Shown here: positions 10,911-22,093 of the stretch, one piece after another
Layout: each line of letters opens with the position of its first letter
Position numbering within the stretch: the first letter of the stretch is position 1
Assembly (NCBI GenBank): GCA_026075535.2
Contig: AP026547.1
Coordinates: forward strand, 1,984,001-2,048,000
Length of the DNA stretch: 64,000 bases
Source: Tricholoma matsutake
Lineage: Eukaryota > Basidiomycota > Agaricomycetes > Agaricales > Tricholomataceae
Direction of reading: 5' to 3'
Made by a program: the position numbers and the translations under genes
Notes under the pieces: model-generated
What the model was told of the DNA's origin: nothing
Database searches by the model: none
Seen by the model: only the letters and a program-made list of their open reading frames with translations

Positions 10911-12182
10911 ATGATCTACCGGCCAACCCTCACGAACAAAAAAAAGAGAAAAAATTGACCTCGGTAGCGTTGATGATGCTCAACCCGGAAACCCAAACAA
11001 AACCCACAAAAGGCTTCGGATGGTATAACACGAGTCAGAGGAAGGATGCGAGGCCCTCTAGACATCACCTGTCAGACTGACCATCAAATAGTCATAAAAC
11101 AACTGCTTGTCGAAGCAGTTCAAGGCTAAAAGGATGATTTTCGAGTTGTTGCGATGATGTTCGAGACTTTGCGATGATTTTCGAGACTTTGCGATGATTT
11201 TCGAGACTTTGCGATGATTTTCGAGACGTCGCGATGCTTTTCGAGATGTCGTGATATTTTCCGAAGAGGTTTCGAGGAACTTTGAGTGCACAGATATGTT
11301 CGGACGCAAGATCGGGGGACTAGACGGGTAGTAGAAGTGACAAAAAGGCTAATTGAGGGAAGGGAGAGCGAAAATAGCGTAATGCAAGGAATTTCGAGGA
11401 ATTTCGAGGAAGTTTAGCGTAAAACACCAAACTTCGGACTGAATAAGACTAAACTGTACTCTAAAATCACTGTGATCTGGGAGGAAGACGACGACTTTTC
11501 TTGTTTTTCTTTGTATCTAGTACATCTTTTTATATAAAATAAAGAAAGTACCTAAAAAGGCTAGAGAACATGTGTAGAACATGAGGCAAAAGATGTGAGT
11601 TAAGGCACAAGGCCAAAAAGGAGACTGGAATCTGAACAAGAAAGATATATATCATATGATAAAAGAGTAATAAAGGGTATAGAACTAAAAGGGGACTGTC
11701 CTTTGTGTATAAACTGCGCTAAGTCTCGCAATAATGCATCCAGTGGGTTCTGTGCACGATAGGGACTTGGAACGAGGCTGACCTACTATCAGCAAGTTTG
11801 AGCACAAGTTGGAATACTTCCTGGTGCATGTTATTCCACCATATAGATAACAAATGTGGCGCCCAATGTCGCTTGCAGTCTCTCGATATCGATCGATGAT
11901 GCTCAACGATGCTCGACAATGTTTGATTGTGTTCAATACGATGCTCACAATGATGTTCAATGATGTTTGATCGCGTTCAACGATGCTCGTGATGCTCGAT
12001 GATGTTTGACAATGTTTGATTGCGTTCAATATGATGCTCAACTGCGTTCGACAATGCTCGCGCTTGGTAGACTTGGTCGGGAGTGGTCGCGCTGCTTCTG
12101 GGACCTCGTGCGAGTTATCTGATGTGATTAGAATGTGGTCAAAATGGTGAATCGGCCTTTGAGCCGAGGAGACAACCTATCA
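10911..12182 (-). mobile_element. Solo LTR of a gypsy C-related family inside the HECT gene
   Basis: The segment 11560-12182 matches the LTRs at 51481-52661 and 59127-60005 ('aacatgtgtagaacatgagg', 'cagtgggttctgt', 'gagacaacctatca'). The edge at 12182 is sharp and falls inside an exon. The other half (about 10911-11560) is more diverged and contains a minisatellite, so its left border is approximate. The element reads TG...CA on the minus strand. A clear 5-bp target duplication is not visible; 'gtgta' to the right faces 'gtgtg' on the left. Confidence 0.65.
11140..11265 (+). repeat. 20-bp minisatellite in the solo LTR
   Basis: About six tandem copies of a 20-bp unit close to 'ttttcgagactttgcgatga', the outer copies degenerate. 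A shorter 11-bp repeat, 'atttcgaggaa', occurs twice at about 11390-11412. Confidence 0.8.
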
Positions 12183-12639
12183 GTGTATGCATGCAGGGTC
12201 AGATACAACTCGGTCTTCACATTCGCTAATGAAAGCCCACGATTGGTATCAAAAACTTTTTTACACAATGATGTGAAAACTCTTTAGACAAACCCTCCAT
12301 CCATCCCCACCCTATAAATTCAACACGTCAGCTCCAAAAACCCAACAGACACACAAAAAAAAGAACAAAAACACTCACTCCTCAAACTGATCAATAAACA
12401 TAATCTCAACTGGAGCCTTCAAATCCGCCTCTCTGAGTTTATCAAACCCATCCTGTGCCACACTCCCCCTACACACCTGGACCCTTGTCTTCTTGAGCCA
12501 GTTCTCATCCACATCTGCATGAGGTTAAGAGAGAAATGAAATTGAGAATGGGATTGAGAGTGTTGCCCTCATTGAATACAAAGTTGCGGAATATGGAGAC
12601 CCGGATGTCAAAGAGAATGGAGAAGAGGATGTTGTTGAG

Positions 12640-12920
12640 GACAAGGTTGGCTAGTTGGCGTTTGGTGTGTGTGTGGGTATGTGGGGCAGGTGTCATTGGT
12701 TGTGAAGAGTTATTGTTCTTTGAAGCTGGGGGATAGTTTAGTTTTGGGCCTTGGCTGGAGGGAGAAAAGATGGATTAGATGGCTGCTTCTATGAACGACT
12801 GTCCATCAATTTGAGATGTGTGTTTGGTGTGTGTGCGGGTGCGTGGGGCAGGCATTGTTGGTAGTGGAGAGTTGTTTTTCTTCGAAGGTAGGGGGGAGGA
12901 GTTGGTTTGGGCTGGGCTGG
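12640..12920. repeat. Duplicated segment upstream of the HECT blocks
   Basis: About 90 bp beginning 'gtttggtgtgtgtg' and including 'gtggggcagg' occur at about 12658-12745 and again, diverged, at about 12823-12912. The region could be an N-terminal exon or linker of the HECT gene that was duplicated, but the frame is not maintained. Confidence 0.45.
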
Positions 12921-13707
12921 GTGGGGGAAAGGATGATTACTCTCACATAAAGAAATACATAATGGCTCCATCCTTCCTGCTCTCATAGAATGTCTATTCA
13001 TGCCAAGCACCCTCTGGTCCACAGTGCTCAGGTGTGGTCCTCGCAGCAGGTGCGGGCTTGATTGGAGAAATTGAGAAGTCTATCGAGGGTACATAAGAGG
13101 TAGGGTGCTTGGTAATGATGCGAGCAGGTCTACAATGTTGTTGTATCATGGGAATAGTGTTCTTGATACAGACAGGTGTTGAAGACTGGGGGATGACGAG
13201 CTTCTTATAGCTTAGGATTCAGGTTTGGGGATGGGGGTTTATGAATGAGCAAGTGCTGGGTTCGTCCTCATCTTCATTATCCATATGTGGTTATAGAGAG
13301 ATAGGACTGACCCAGATGCAGAAGAATCCATTAACTTTGGATAAATTGAGATCGTTCAGTTGGCAGTAGTTGAATATTGCTTTTGTGGTTTATTGGCGGG
13401 AGAATGAGGGCGATGCAAATCGGGGGATGGACATTATGGCTAGGCTTGTTGGGGCCGATGATGGAGGGTGAGTACAGCTATGTGTGGGTGTACAGGAAAA
13501 GGTGACGAGGTGTTTGGTGAAGAACATCTTGTGTAATCTGATCATTCCGTAATTAATCATGTTACACTGATTTTGTGGCAATCCATGCTTCTAGATACAC
13601 TGGTTTTGTGGTGATCTATGCTTCTAGCCTTGGTCTCCTTGATGCTATGGCTCATCTGTTTCATAGATGGCCTTGATTGAAAAACCCACAAATAACTTAT
13701 AGATAGT
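12921..13707. other. Degraded stretch between the HECT remnant and the membrane protein gene
   Basis: On the minus strand a few short runs could be upstream HUL5 sequence, for example about 13130-13040 read as 'LPSTLPLMYPRY', but they are too short to call. The repeat shared with 10.35 kb occupies about 13561-13665. I see no RNA gene. Confidence 0.35.
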
Positions 13708-15110
13708 ATGCTCAATGCTCATGAAATTCAACATTGCCCTCCACCTCCAAGTATTAGTATGACCATCACTCCTGATGATAGTGCATGCCTTCAGCATGTG
13801 GGTATTACACTTCTGACAGACCTTGCTTGTCTCACAACAGCCACCTTGCTACATGGTAATGCTGTTACAATTTACCCTGTTGATGTTCCAACCCAACTCT
13901 AACCTTTCTATATCAGGCATATTCATAATGGTCTTCTCTATCACAGTACACACCACCTTGTTTGTCCAAGCCTACACTGCTAATTTTAGAGGTTTAACTT
14001 CTGTTTACAGGCACCGGGGACTCAAATCTCACCCAACATTGGCAATCTTTATTCTGATCATCCTCAGCTTCACTGCAACCACCATATACTGGGCTGCATG
14101 GATGGCATATGTTACAATTCAGATGTGCTCAGTGTTTGTGAAGAATGTTGGTATGGAGTTGTCTGAGAAGATGGCTTTATCCAATGCAGCAGCAGCTAAG
14201 CTGTACCTTTTTGAGTTGTATTTGATCCCTTTTATGGTGTTGTAAACTCAAATTTCCATCTTACATTCTTCTGAAATGTATCCTCCTGCCATTTCTAGTG
14301 GTTCATTAATGATATTGTGGTTAAATGGTGAGCTTGGGTCCTCTTTCCACAGTGCCGATGGGTCATGATTGGCCCTCTTTTCTTTTTGTTGGTGGCATTT
14401 GGTGAGATTTGAAGTTTCACAGTTATCCAACTCAAATTGCTGACTCATATGATGGTGTCTGCATCAGTGACAATGCTCATTGGCCTTCCCACAGCAGAAA
14501 GATCACAGAATATGTTCATCATTATTTCCAACTGCATGCTTGCTGCCTCTATTGTAACTAACCTTCTTACTACCTTGCTGATTGGCTACAAGCTATGGTT
14601 GGTCAATATTTCCTCTGATGTCAATGATTATTGATCATTCCTGATAGGGTCTACCAAAAATCCACCAACAATCTTGGTCTGAAGAAACAACAATCTCATG
14701 TGCAAAAAGTGCTGTTTCTTCTGGTAGAGTCAGGAGTTATCTTCCTCATATTACAAGTGAGTTTTGATTCTGCTTTCATGCACATGTCAGCTAGCTACTG
14801 ATCAAATGGCTTATCGTGTCTTAGTTGGCATACTTTTTGCTTGGCATGTTAACCTCAAATACAGGTACAGCTGCTTACTATGCACATGCTGTTTTTAGTT
14901 CCATTTATTATGAGTTGGGGGCAAGTCTTCCATCAGCCATGATCTGTGTTGGCATTTCACTGACCTGACAAATTCTGCCAGGCAATGTATCCAGCACTCA
15001 TACTTATCATTGTCAACAAAGAGCGCTCCATCATAGACACAGTTGGTTTCAACACAGTACTTGGGAGCAATTTTAATGGTGAAGGCCATGCAACCAGTGC
15101 TGAACATTGA
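13708..15110 (+). pseudogene. Multi-pass membrane protein of a common mushroom type, intron-rich, two internal TGA
   Basis: The start is the ATG at 13708. Exon 1 runs to about 13856 (gtaatg donor). The next exon, from about 13918, gives 'GIFIMVFSITVHTTLFV' and 'LAIFILIILSFTATTIYWAA'. Later exons give 'FINDIVV' and 'AWVLF' around a TGA at 14329-14331, then 'VTMLIGLPTA', 'LLTTLLIGYKLW', 'VLFLLVESGVIFLILQ', and a last exon with 'ALILIIVNKERSIIDTVGF'. The order and spacing fit an uncharacterised seven-helix protein common in agarics, with no known function. The introns I place are about 50-110 bp; one near 14926-14980 may use a GC donor. Both stops (14329 and 15108) are TGA where CGA Arg would restore the pattern. 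The frame is otherwise well kept, so it is a recent pseudogene or carries point lesions. Confidence 0.6.
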
Positions 15111-15473
15111 CCAGCAACTATTGGTCAACTTGTCTTTGCCAACCCACCCACCAAGAACAATGTAGATAATGAGCAGTTACTTTTGACCAGACATTCCAAT
15201 GTCCCTGATGGTCTTGAAAAAAGCAGTGATTCATCCATGGTTAGTGTTAGAAGACAATTATATAATAAATTTTTTCTTTTACTTTTTTATCAGAATATGT
15301 AATACTAAGGTAGGTCTCGTTCAGAGCCAGCTTGATCACATGATCAAAGTGTGACAGAGAGTAACAATTTGTCAGAGGCAACCAGTAGAAAGTTAATGCA
15401 CATTGCAAAACAGCATACTTGTCAGGTTGGGCCATGGCTATTTTAGTCTGCATTTATTTTCTTTTGATGCAAG
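15111..15473. other. Downstream of the membrane gene; no gene seen
   Basis: The former C-terminal tail of the membrane protein may continue in frame after the TGA at 15108 to about 15290. The rest is AT-rich. A fragment 'taaggtaggtctcgttc' at about 15306 resembles the terminal repeat at 15474 and may be a related small element. Confidence 0.35.
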
Positions 15474-15505
15474 TAAGGTAGGGCTCATTCACATCCAACC
15501 ACATC

Positions 15506-15689
15506 TGTAAGGATGCTCCTTGATACTTATTTATCAGACCTCATACTTCAGCCTGACTCATCCTTATGACACTCTCTCAATTACCATCACCATCACCACT
15601 ACCCAATACTCTAGAGTTGTATAAAAACCATCTCTTTTGCTCATTCTGCTCTTATGTCTTTCCACTTAGTGAATCTCTCTGAAATTACA
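15506..15689 (+). repeat. Gypsy A 5' LTR
   Basis: 184 bp, TG...CA, about 93% like the 3' LTR by eye. Confidence 0.88.
15620..15627 (+). promoter_or_regulatory. Candidate TATA box in the gypsy A LTR
   Basis: 'tataaaaa' lies about 70 bp before the LTR end and is conserved in the 3' LTR at about 27126. Expected for RNA polymerase II initiation, but not tested. Confidence 0.45.
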
Positions 15690-15814
15690 CTTTTTTTTGA
15701 ATGTCCCACAAAGAGATCTGTCAGCTCACTGCTGGCCTCATACCAAACACACCTTTTTTTTCATTATCTTGTCCCTGCCCTCTCACTTTTCCCTCCAATC
15801 CTTGACTGTAGCTG

Positions 15815-17357
15815 TTGCCCATCCTGCTGACCATGCCCAAGCAAGTGCACACTGTTGCCAACACTCTTGCAAGTGGACTGAACCTGCCATCACCTTTGTT
15901 GCCACTGCTGACACCGAGTGTAGGACAAGCCCCATCTGAAACTGGTGACCTGTTGACTTCCTCTGGATCACTTAACACCCCAGACCAAGAATCTCCCTGA
16001 CCCTGCCAATCTATGTGCATATAGTTGCCCCTCTGATCAACAACTCTGACTCTGACTCCTCATCCTCCTCTTTTGGCATTATTCACACCATACCAGTCAA
16101 GAAAATGGCCTCAACCAGCCCTGCCAAGGTCCTCCATTCTGAACCAAAATGGATCCCACTCTTGACACCTTCGTCATGCACCAATGGGAGATGGCTTGCA
16201 ATAATTTCTTCTCCACAAACAAGAAGCTTGAGAAGAATGACTGCATTTCTGCAATCTTGCTAGGATTGAAAAACATGTGTGCTCAAGACTGGGTTGCTAC
16301 TCATTGTGAACATGTCACAGCCCTTGCATTCTCTGATTTTATGAACAATTTTCACAAGGAATTCCTTCCAGCTGGATGGGATGATGAACTGCATACTCAC
16401 ATTTGCAACTCACATCTCAAAATTTCTGATTCATTCTTGAAGTGGGTGAACAATATCTGCCATTCAAATATCATCCTCCAAGGTACCTCCTATCACTTCT
16501 CTGACAATGCACTCCACATCCAACTCAAGACCTTCCTCAATGCTGACCTGCACATCTGCACCAAGAATCATAACATCAAAGGCATCATCAAGGCTGCAAC
16601 CAACAATGTGAATGAAAAGACAGTGGAAGCATGCCTCACATGCTGGATCACTGAACTCCACAAACTGGCAGATAAATGTGCTCATGACACCAAGCGATAT
16701 CTTGAAGCAGCTGAGGATCTTCAACAGGCACCCAAGTGCCAGGCTCTGGGCAATAACTCTCATGCTCAAAATGTCAGCTCAAGGTCAAATCCCCATGCTT
16801 CCACCTTGTCATTGATCACTCCATCCTCTTCTTGCTCCAAACCTCCTTGTCTCACAGACAGTGAACATTCCCTGCTGTTCAAACATCAAGGATGTTTGAA
16901 ATGCTGTCGTGGATACCAGAACCACTGTGCACCTGATTGCCCCAACAATTTCCCTGATGGCCAAAACTATAAGGAGATCACAGAGGAGCTGCTCAGCCAC
17001 AAGCAGGTGAACAATGTCCCAAGTGGGAGCAAACTGGTTGGAGCAGTACTCACCACTGCCCATATTGAAGAGATTGCTGATGAAAATAATGCCTCATTTG
17101 TGGCTGGGGCTGTCCTGCCCTTGGTGGTGCTTGGGTCAGGCTCTGAGACTGAAGAAGATGTGAGTGCCCCACTTACTGTTGTGCACCTCCACTGGACATG
17201 CTCTCTGTTAGGCCCAGGCTCTGATGAACCTGCCACAGTAAACAGCATGCTGGATTGTGGGGCTCATGTCGTCCTCATTGACTCCATATTTGCTGATCAG
17301 CTAGATTTTTGCCATTATGGTTTGCACAACCATTGCCCATTTCCATTGGACTTATAA
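15815..17357 (+). pseudogene. Gypsy A Gag with zinc knuckle, and start of the protease
   Basis: An upstream frame (15815-16000, Pro/Ser/Thr-rich) precedes a 402-codon open frame starting at 16149. Residues about 1-200 are a helical capsid-type region. Residues 249-264 form a knuckle-like C-x2-C...H-x3-C with 'CLKCCRGYQNH'. Residues 366-378 read 'SMLDCGAHVVLI', an aspartic protease motif with D-C-G in place of the usual D-S-G or D-T-G. Gag assembles the particle and the protease would mature it. The protease breaks off at 17357 and the remainder is out of frame. Confidence 0.7.
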
Positions 17358-18955
17358 TTCATCATCATCTGACAGTCATTTGTATGAGTATGTTAAGATA
17401 GCTCCTTATGCACCTGGCTCAGTGTAGAATTCTTGAACAGTTAAAGTTATTGTGACCCTGGGTTTATGTGTTCCCCTCCTGCTTGGTCTACTGTTCCTTT
17501 CCATTAATCATATTGTTGCAGACTTTGAAGCTCATACCACTATTGACAAAGAGAATAATTATGACCTTTTGAACCCACCCCCATGAAAACCTAATAGAAA
17601 GTTAATTGACCCAAAGTGTGTGATGCTACAGACAAAGGAGAATGTGAAGGCAATGTTACCAGAGCTCATCACAGTCTGCAAACAATGCCTGAAAGATGGG
17701 AAGCATGTACCCAAAATGTGAAGCCATTCGACATTGCTGGAATGATAAAGGATCGAATTGAGGTCCTCACATTCCAGGAAAAGGGTGGGAAGATGGGGAC
17801 CAATTTGCTTGCAGAGTTCAAAGACATATTTGAACCACTACCTCACATTGACAAGCTGCCCCAGCATATTACAGCATGAGTCATACTGAAAAATGCCAAA
17901 AATATGTACAATTAAGACATGCACCTATGCATGTCCATGCAAATTTTGAGATGTGTGGAAGACTCTCATCCAACAGCATCTTGACACTGGCCACATTTGA
18001 CCATCATCCTTCCCACATGCTTCTCCTGCCTTGATGGGTCAACAACTATTGGCAGTTGAGCAAAAACACCATCTCCAACTCCCACCCCCTTCCTAGGATT
18101 GATGATATCTTAAATGATTGTGCAAAAGGCAAGATCTGGGGGACTATTGACATGACAAATAGTTTTTTTCAAACCCGCATGCACCCTGCAGACATTCCTC
18201 TTACAGCAGTATCAACACCTTTTGGTCTTTTTGAGTGGACCATGATTAGTGTTTTGAGGTCCAGTTGGGTTGCAGTCTTTTGCAGTCTTTTTAAAGTTTA
18301 AACTGCCTCCTACTACCTCAAACAATAAGATAAAATCATGAAAATATTTGAGCAGATAGATCTGGCCAAAGACTGGGGGGGGGGGGGGTCATCTCTGGAA
18401 CATAAGGATTCTGGTCAGTTATTGTCAATATAATCACAAACTTTAATCATGGATAGAGAAGTGAAAATAATGGGGGGTCCTCTCTTTCACAAAATGATTT
18501 GCATCCAGTCATTGCTGAGATACAGCAAAACAGCAAAAGACCGGACCTTGAAACACTAACCGTGATGCCAATGGGACTCAAGAATGCACCAGCAATTCAC
18601 CAGCATTAGGTTACCACTGCACTATGTCCATGGATTGGCACCATATGCCACATCTATCTTGATGACATAATCATCTGGTTAAAATTGCTCACTGAGCATT
18701 GCCAGAACATGCACACAATCTTGAAGGCACTTCAAGATGAACTATACTGCAACCTGAAGAAGACACAGCTGTTTTTGACCAAGGTGGATTTCCTGGGTCA
18801 TCACATCTCTGCTTGGGGGATTGAGGCTGACTCTAAGAAGACTGACCGCATGTTCAATTGGCCACAACCTCACAGTGCAAAGGAGGTTCATGTTTTGCAG
18901 ATTAGTTCATTATGTTGCACATTTTTTGCCTCACATCACTGATCACACATGCGTC
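17358..18955 (+). pseudogene. Gypsy A protease tail and reverse transcriptase
   Basis: The pieces are a linker block 17616-17879 ('LLAEFKDIFEPLPHIDKLPQ', typical before RT), an RT finger block 18056-18245 ('HPLPRIDDILNDCAKGKIW', 'TAVSTPFGLFEWT'), a break, then 'MPMGLKNAPAIHQ' and 'CHIYLDDIIIWLK' at about 18565-18680 (catalytic YLDD intact), and a connection block 18685-18942 ('VDFLGHHIS'). Stops and frameshifts are many, and about 300 bp are inserted between the two palm blocks. Confidence 0.75.
18250..18555. other. Non-RT insertion inside the gypsy A RT, with a G run
   Basis: Palm sequence stops at about 18245 and resumes at about 18560. The intervening 300 bp have no coding similarity and contain a run of about 14 G near 18376-18389. 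No terminal repeat or target duplication is obvious. Confidence 0.5.
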
Positions 18956-19363
18956 TTTTCTGAACTCATGACAAAGGAGTGCAACATGGATTTTGCAGAT
19001 TGGACTGATCGACACCAGCTCACATTTGATGAGATCAAGAAGGTTATCAGTTGTGAGTGCCTCACAACAATCAACTATGACTTAATGCTAGGCCACAAGA
19101 TTTTTGTCACTACAGATGCTAGTGATCATCAATCAGGGGCTGTCCTTTCATTTAGGAAAGAATGGGAGACTGCTTGCCCTGTTGTGTTTGATTCAATGAC
19201 CTTCAGGGGGGCCAAACTAAACTATCCTGTACATGAGAAGGAGATGCTTGCCATCATCTGCAGGCTCCAAAAGTGGTGCTCTGATCTTGTAGGTGTTCCA
19301 TTTTTCATTTATACTGAACACACAACCCTAGAAAACTTTGACACTCCACAGGATCTGAGCTGA
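18956..19363 (+). pseudogene. Gypsy A RNase H
   Basis: The open frame 18821-19363 contains 'KIFVTTDASDHQSGAVLSF' (first catalytic Asp), 'LNYPVHEKEMLAII' (catalytic Glu) and 'PFFIYTEHTTLENF'. It would degrade the RNA template. It ends with a TGA at 19361. Confidence 0.75.
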
Positions 19364-19378
19364 TGACAAGCTCAATGG

Positions 19379-20170
19379 ATGGAATTTATGTTACAATACA
19401 ACTGCAAGATTATCTATGTGAAGGGAGCAGAAAATTGTGCGGCTGATGCCCTATCACAAACCTCTTTTGATGCCAAATCAGCAGCATCAGCCCCATACCC
19501 ACCTGATGGTTCCCACCCAATCACACTCATTTACAACAGTGATGACACATCATTTGTGTGCACACACATCTTAACAGATCCTGTCACAATTACTGCTGCT
19601 CCACTACCAATTGCTGCAACATTATTGATAGCAGTGAATGAGGAACTTTTGGCACCCATCCGGACTGGATACACTGATGACCCATGGTGTAAGCACTTAA
19701 AGGATGCCCCATTTTTCCCACATGGAATTAAGGAGGTTGATGGTTTGTTATATGTGGGGGATCAATTAATCATCCTGCAGAACTCAAATGTACATGAATT
19801 GTTGTTTCATCTGGCTCACAATATTCTAGGGCATTTTGGTTTCTCTAAATCCTACAGATCACTTCACAACTTATTCTATTGGCCAAACCTGCATTGAGAC
19901 CTTGAGAATGCATATGTGCTGGCATGTGCAGATTGCCAATGCAACAAACCTACCACAAAAAGGCCAATGGAGCCACTACACCCCCTTCCAATTCCAGATC
20001 AATGTGGGACTCTGTTGCAATGGACTTCATAGGACCATTACTGGAAGACAAGGGTTTCAACTGCATTGTTTCCTTCATGGATTGTCCCCACATGTACCAA
20101 CATTGGGGCAGAAGACCTGGCAGTCATATTTTTTGATGAGTGGTATTGCAAAAATGGGCTTCCCTTAGAA
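19379..20170 (+). pseudogene. Gypsy A RNase H tail and integrase N-terminal part
   Basis: The 172-codon frame (19379-19897) opens with 'IIYVKGAENCAADALSQ', which closes RNase H, and ends with the integrase zinc-binding block 'HELLFHLAHNILGHFGFSKS'. A second zinc half ('CADCQCNKPT') and 'MDFIGPLLED' (first catalytic Asp region) follow in other frames up to 20170, where copia H begins. Confidence 0.7.
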
Positions 20171-20725
20171 TGTAAACAAATGTAGAAACTAATAATAGAG
20201 CTCAGTGTTTGTATGCATGAGCGGTAGCCAAACAACTGAAGTATATTCACCTAATAATAGAGCTAGAAGTACAACAGTGAGTATGAAAAGATAAGCATAG
20301 TAAGTAATGATCTCACCTCAGTGTTTGTACATGCAAGTGGTAGCCAAATGACTGAGGGGAGACGAATCCATGTAGCAGTACTTATAGCAAACAGTAAAGT
20401 AAGCTAAACTACTGCTACATGGACTCGTCTCCCCTCAGTCATTTGGCTACCACTCACATGTACAAACACTGAGGTGAGATGAGTCCATGTAGCAGTACTT
20501 ATAGCAAACAGTAAAGTAAGCTAAACTATAATGAGAGAACAAAAGAACAGGCTCTTGATGAGAGCAACAGCAATGTAGTAATATGAAAGGAATTTCCAAG
20601 TAATACAAACATACCATGGAGTTGCCATAGTGGTGCATAGCTGCGCAATAAGATCCGGAAAAGTAGGTAAAAATGCGGGCAGGTGGGGTTACCCATTCAG
20701 GCGAGTCATGCTTGATAATCCAACA
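20171..20725 (-). repeat. Copia H 3' LTR with an inverted internal duplication
   Basis: 555 bp, against 436 bp for the other LTR. The extra 119 bp are an inverted copy of 20312-20380 placed at 20410-20477, which could form a hairpin of about 68 bp with a 29-nt loop. This suggests a strand switch during reverse transcription or repair. Confidence 0.85.
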
Positions 20726-20732
20726 CTCCCCC

Positions 20733-20985
20733 TCAAGCTGTCAATAGCCTGAACTCAGAAGCAAAATGTTTGACTTTTGTGGATGGAAGAGTTTTTGTGA
20801 GTGTGTCCACAATCATGTCGTCGGTAGGACAGTAGATGAGCCTAATGGAACCTTGTTCGATGATCCAGTGAATAAAATGAAATTGGATGTCAATGTGTTT
20901 GGTACAGGCATGATATTGGTGATCCTTTGATAGCACGATAGCGGATTGATTGTCAGAATAGAGTGTGGTGGGAGAGAGGGTGGTG
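20733..20985 (-). pseudogene. Copia H RNase H C-terminal fragment
   Basis: The frame gives 'TLYSDNQSAIVLSKDHQYHA', 'KHIDIQFHFI' and 'TKTLPSTKVKHF', the conserved end of copia RNase H. The first part of the domain is absent because the sequence meets the LTR at about 20986. Confidence 0.85.
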
Positions 20986-22093
20986 CCAGATGTCCCAGAT
21001 GCAGTGCAACCCAATCTATCCACGATATCATATCGACCGCATCAAAACATCACCAGCGACATCGATCGTATCAAGAGCCCACATTGCACAACCTTAGGAC
21101 TACCCTGAAAGCCCCTAAAAACCCTTCTAAATGACCATCGAACATCCCCGATCATCTTTGAACAAACTGCGACCACGATCGAACATTGTCGACCATTGTC
21201 GAGCATCATCAATCGATATCGAGAGACTACGAGCGACATTGGGCACCGCATTCATTATCTATATGGTGGAAGACCATGCGCTAGAACATATTCCAACTCG
21301 TGCTCAAACCTGCTGATCATAGGTCAGCCTCGTTTCGAGTCCCTATCGCATACAGAACCCGCTGGATGGATTATTGCAAGACTTAGTGCAGTTTATACAC
21401 AAAGGACAGTCTCTTTTTAGTTCTCTCCCTTTATTACTCCTTCATCATATGATACATCTCTTTCTTCTTTGGATTCCAGTCTTCTTTTTGGCCTTGTGCC
21501 TTAACTCATATCTTCTGCCTCATGTTCTACACATGTTTTTCATTCCATTTTAGGAAGTTTCTTTAAAACATATAAAACTCTGTAGTATCTACTAGAAAAT
21601 ACAAGAAATCATCTTCACCTATCGTCTCGTAAACAGTTCTAAGTGTCTGATCAACTATCTAAAGTGATCGAAAGTCTCTACAAGTTTTCTTGATTGACAA
21701 GAAACCTCTGTGATCATGGTGTCCTCGATCCTCCCTCGATCCTCTTGTCATTAGCACTAGCAACCCTTCCAACACTTCATAGACATTTGCCATACCCTTC
21801 ATACACTATCGACCTATCGAAAGGTCCTCGGAATTCACATATCGACCATCAACAATAGAACTCATTCGCCGTTGATCTCATCAATCATTCTCAATATCGA
21901 TTGATACCTCATTGGACCAATTCAAATACCTTTGTCTCTGATAGCACTACCTTTATGACTAGTATTAATTAGTGATCTTCCCATAGGTTTGACCACGAAC
22001 ATTCAGAATGTCTCGCAACCTTCCTCTGACTCATCGCAAATATCATCAATTGCCTCATTGGCAGTTTTGGTCGTTTTCCCGGGTTGAGCATCA
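20986..22093 (+). mobile_element. Solo LTR of gypsy family C inside copia H
   Basis: About 1.1 kb matching the reverse complement of 51481-52661: 'gatgtcccagatgcag' at the left, 'aacatgttctacac'-type sequence in the middle and 'cccgggttgagcatca' at the right end. The first about 70 bp of the LTR are missing at 20986, and copia RT/RNase H codons are missing here, so insertion was accompanied or followed by deletion. Confidence 0.8.

Larger units (their letters stand above)
10700..12700 (-). pseudogene. HECT-domain E3 ubiquitin ligase (HUL5/UBE3C-like), split by an LTR
   Basis: In minus-strand order: about 12700-12560 gives 'FDIRVSIFRNFVFNE', the pre-HECT block. A probable intron of about 50 bp ending 'catgcag' follows. 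About 12512-12385 gives 'DENWLKKTRVQVCRGSVAQ' and 'PVEIMFIDQF'. A gtgagt intron is next, then about 12345-12183 gives 'FTSLCKKVFDTNRG'. The frame is broken by the solo LTR 10911-12182 and resumes at about 10906 with 'NWYQFIGRILGKAMYKGF', losing frame just before the 'AGFF' segment. The C-lobe with the catalytic cysteine is not seen. In the family the enzyme elongates ubiquitin chains at the proteasome. Weaker similarity may extend upstream to about 13300. The LTR and frame breaks make it a pseudogene. Confidence 0.7.
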
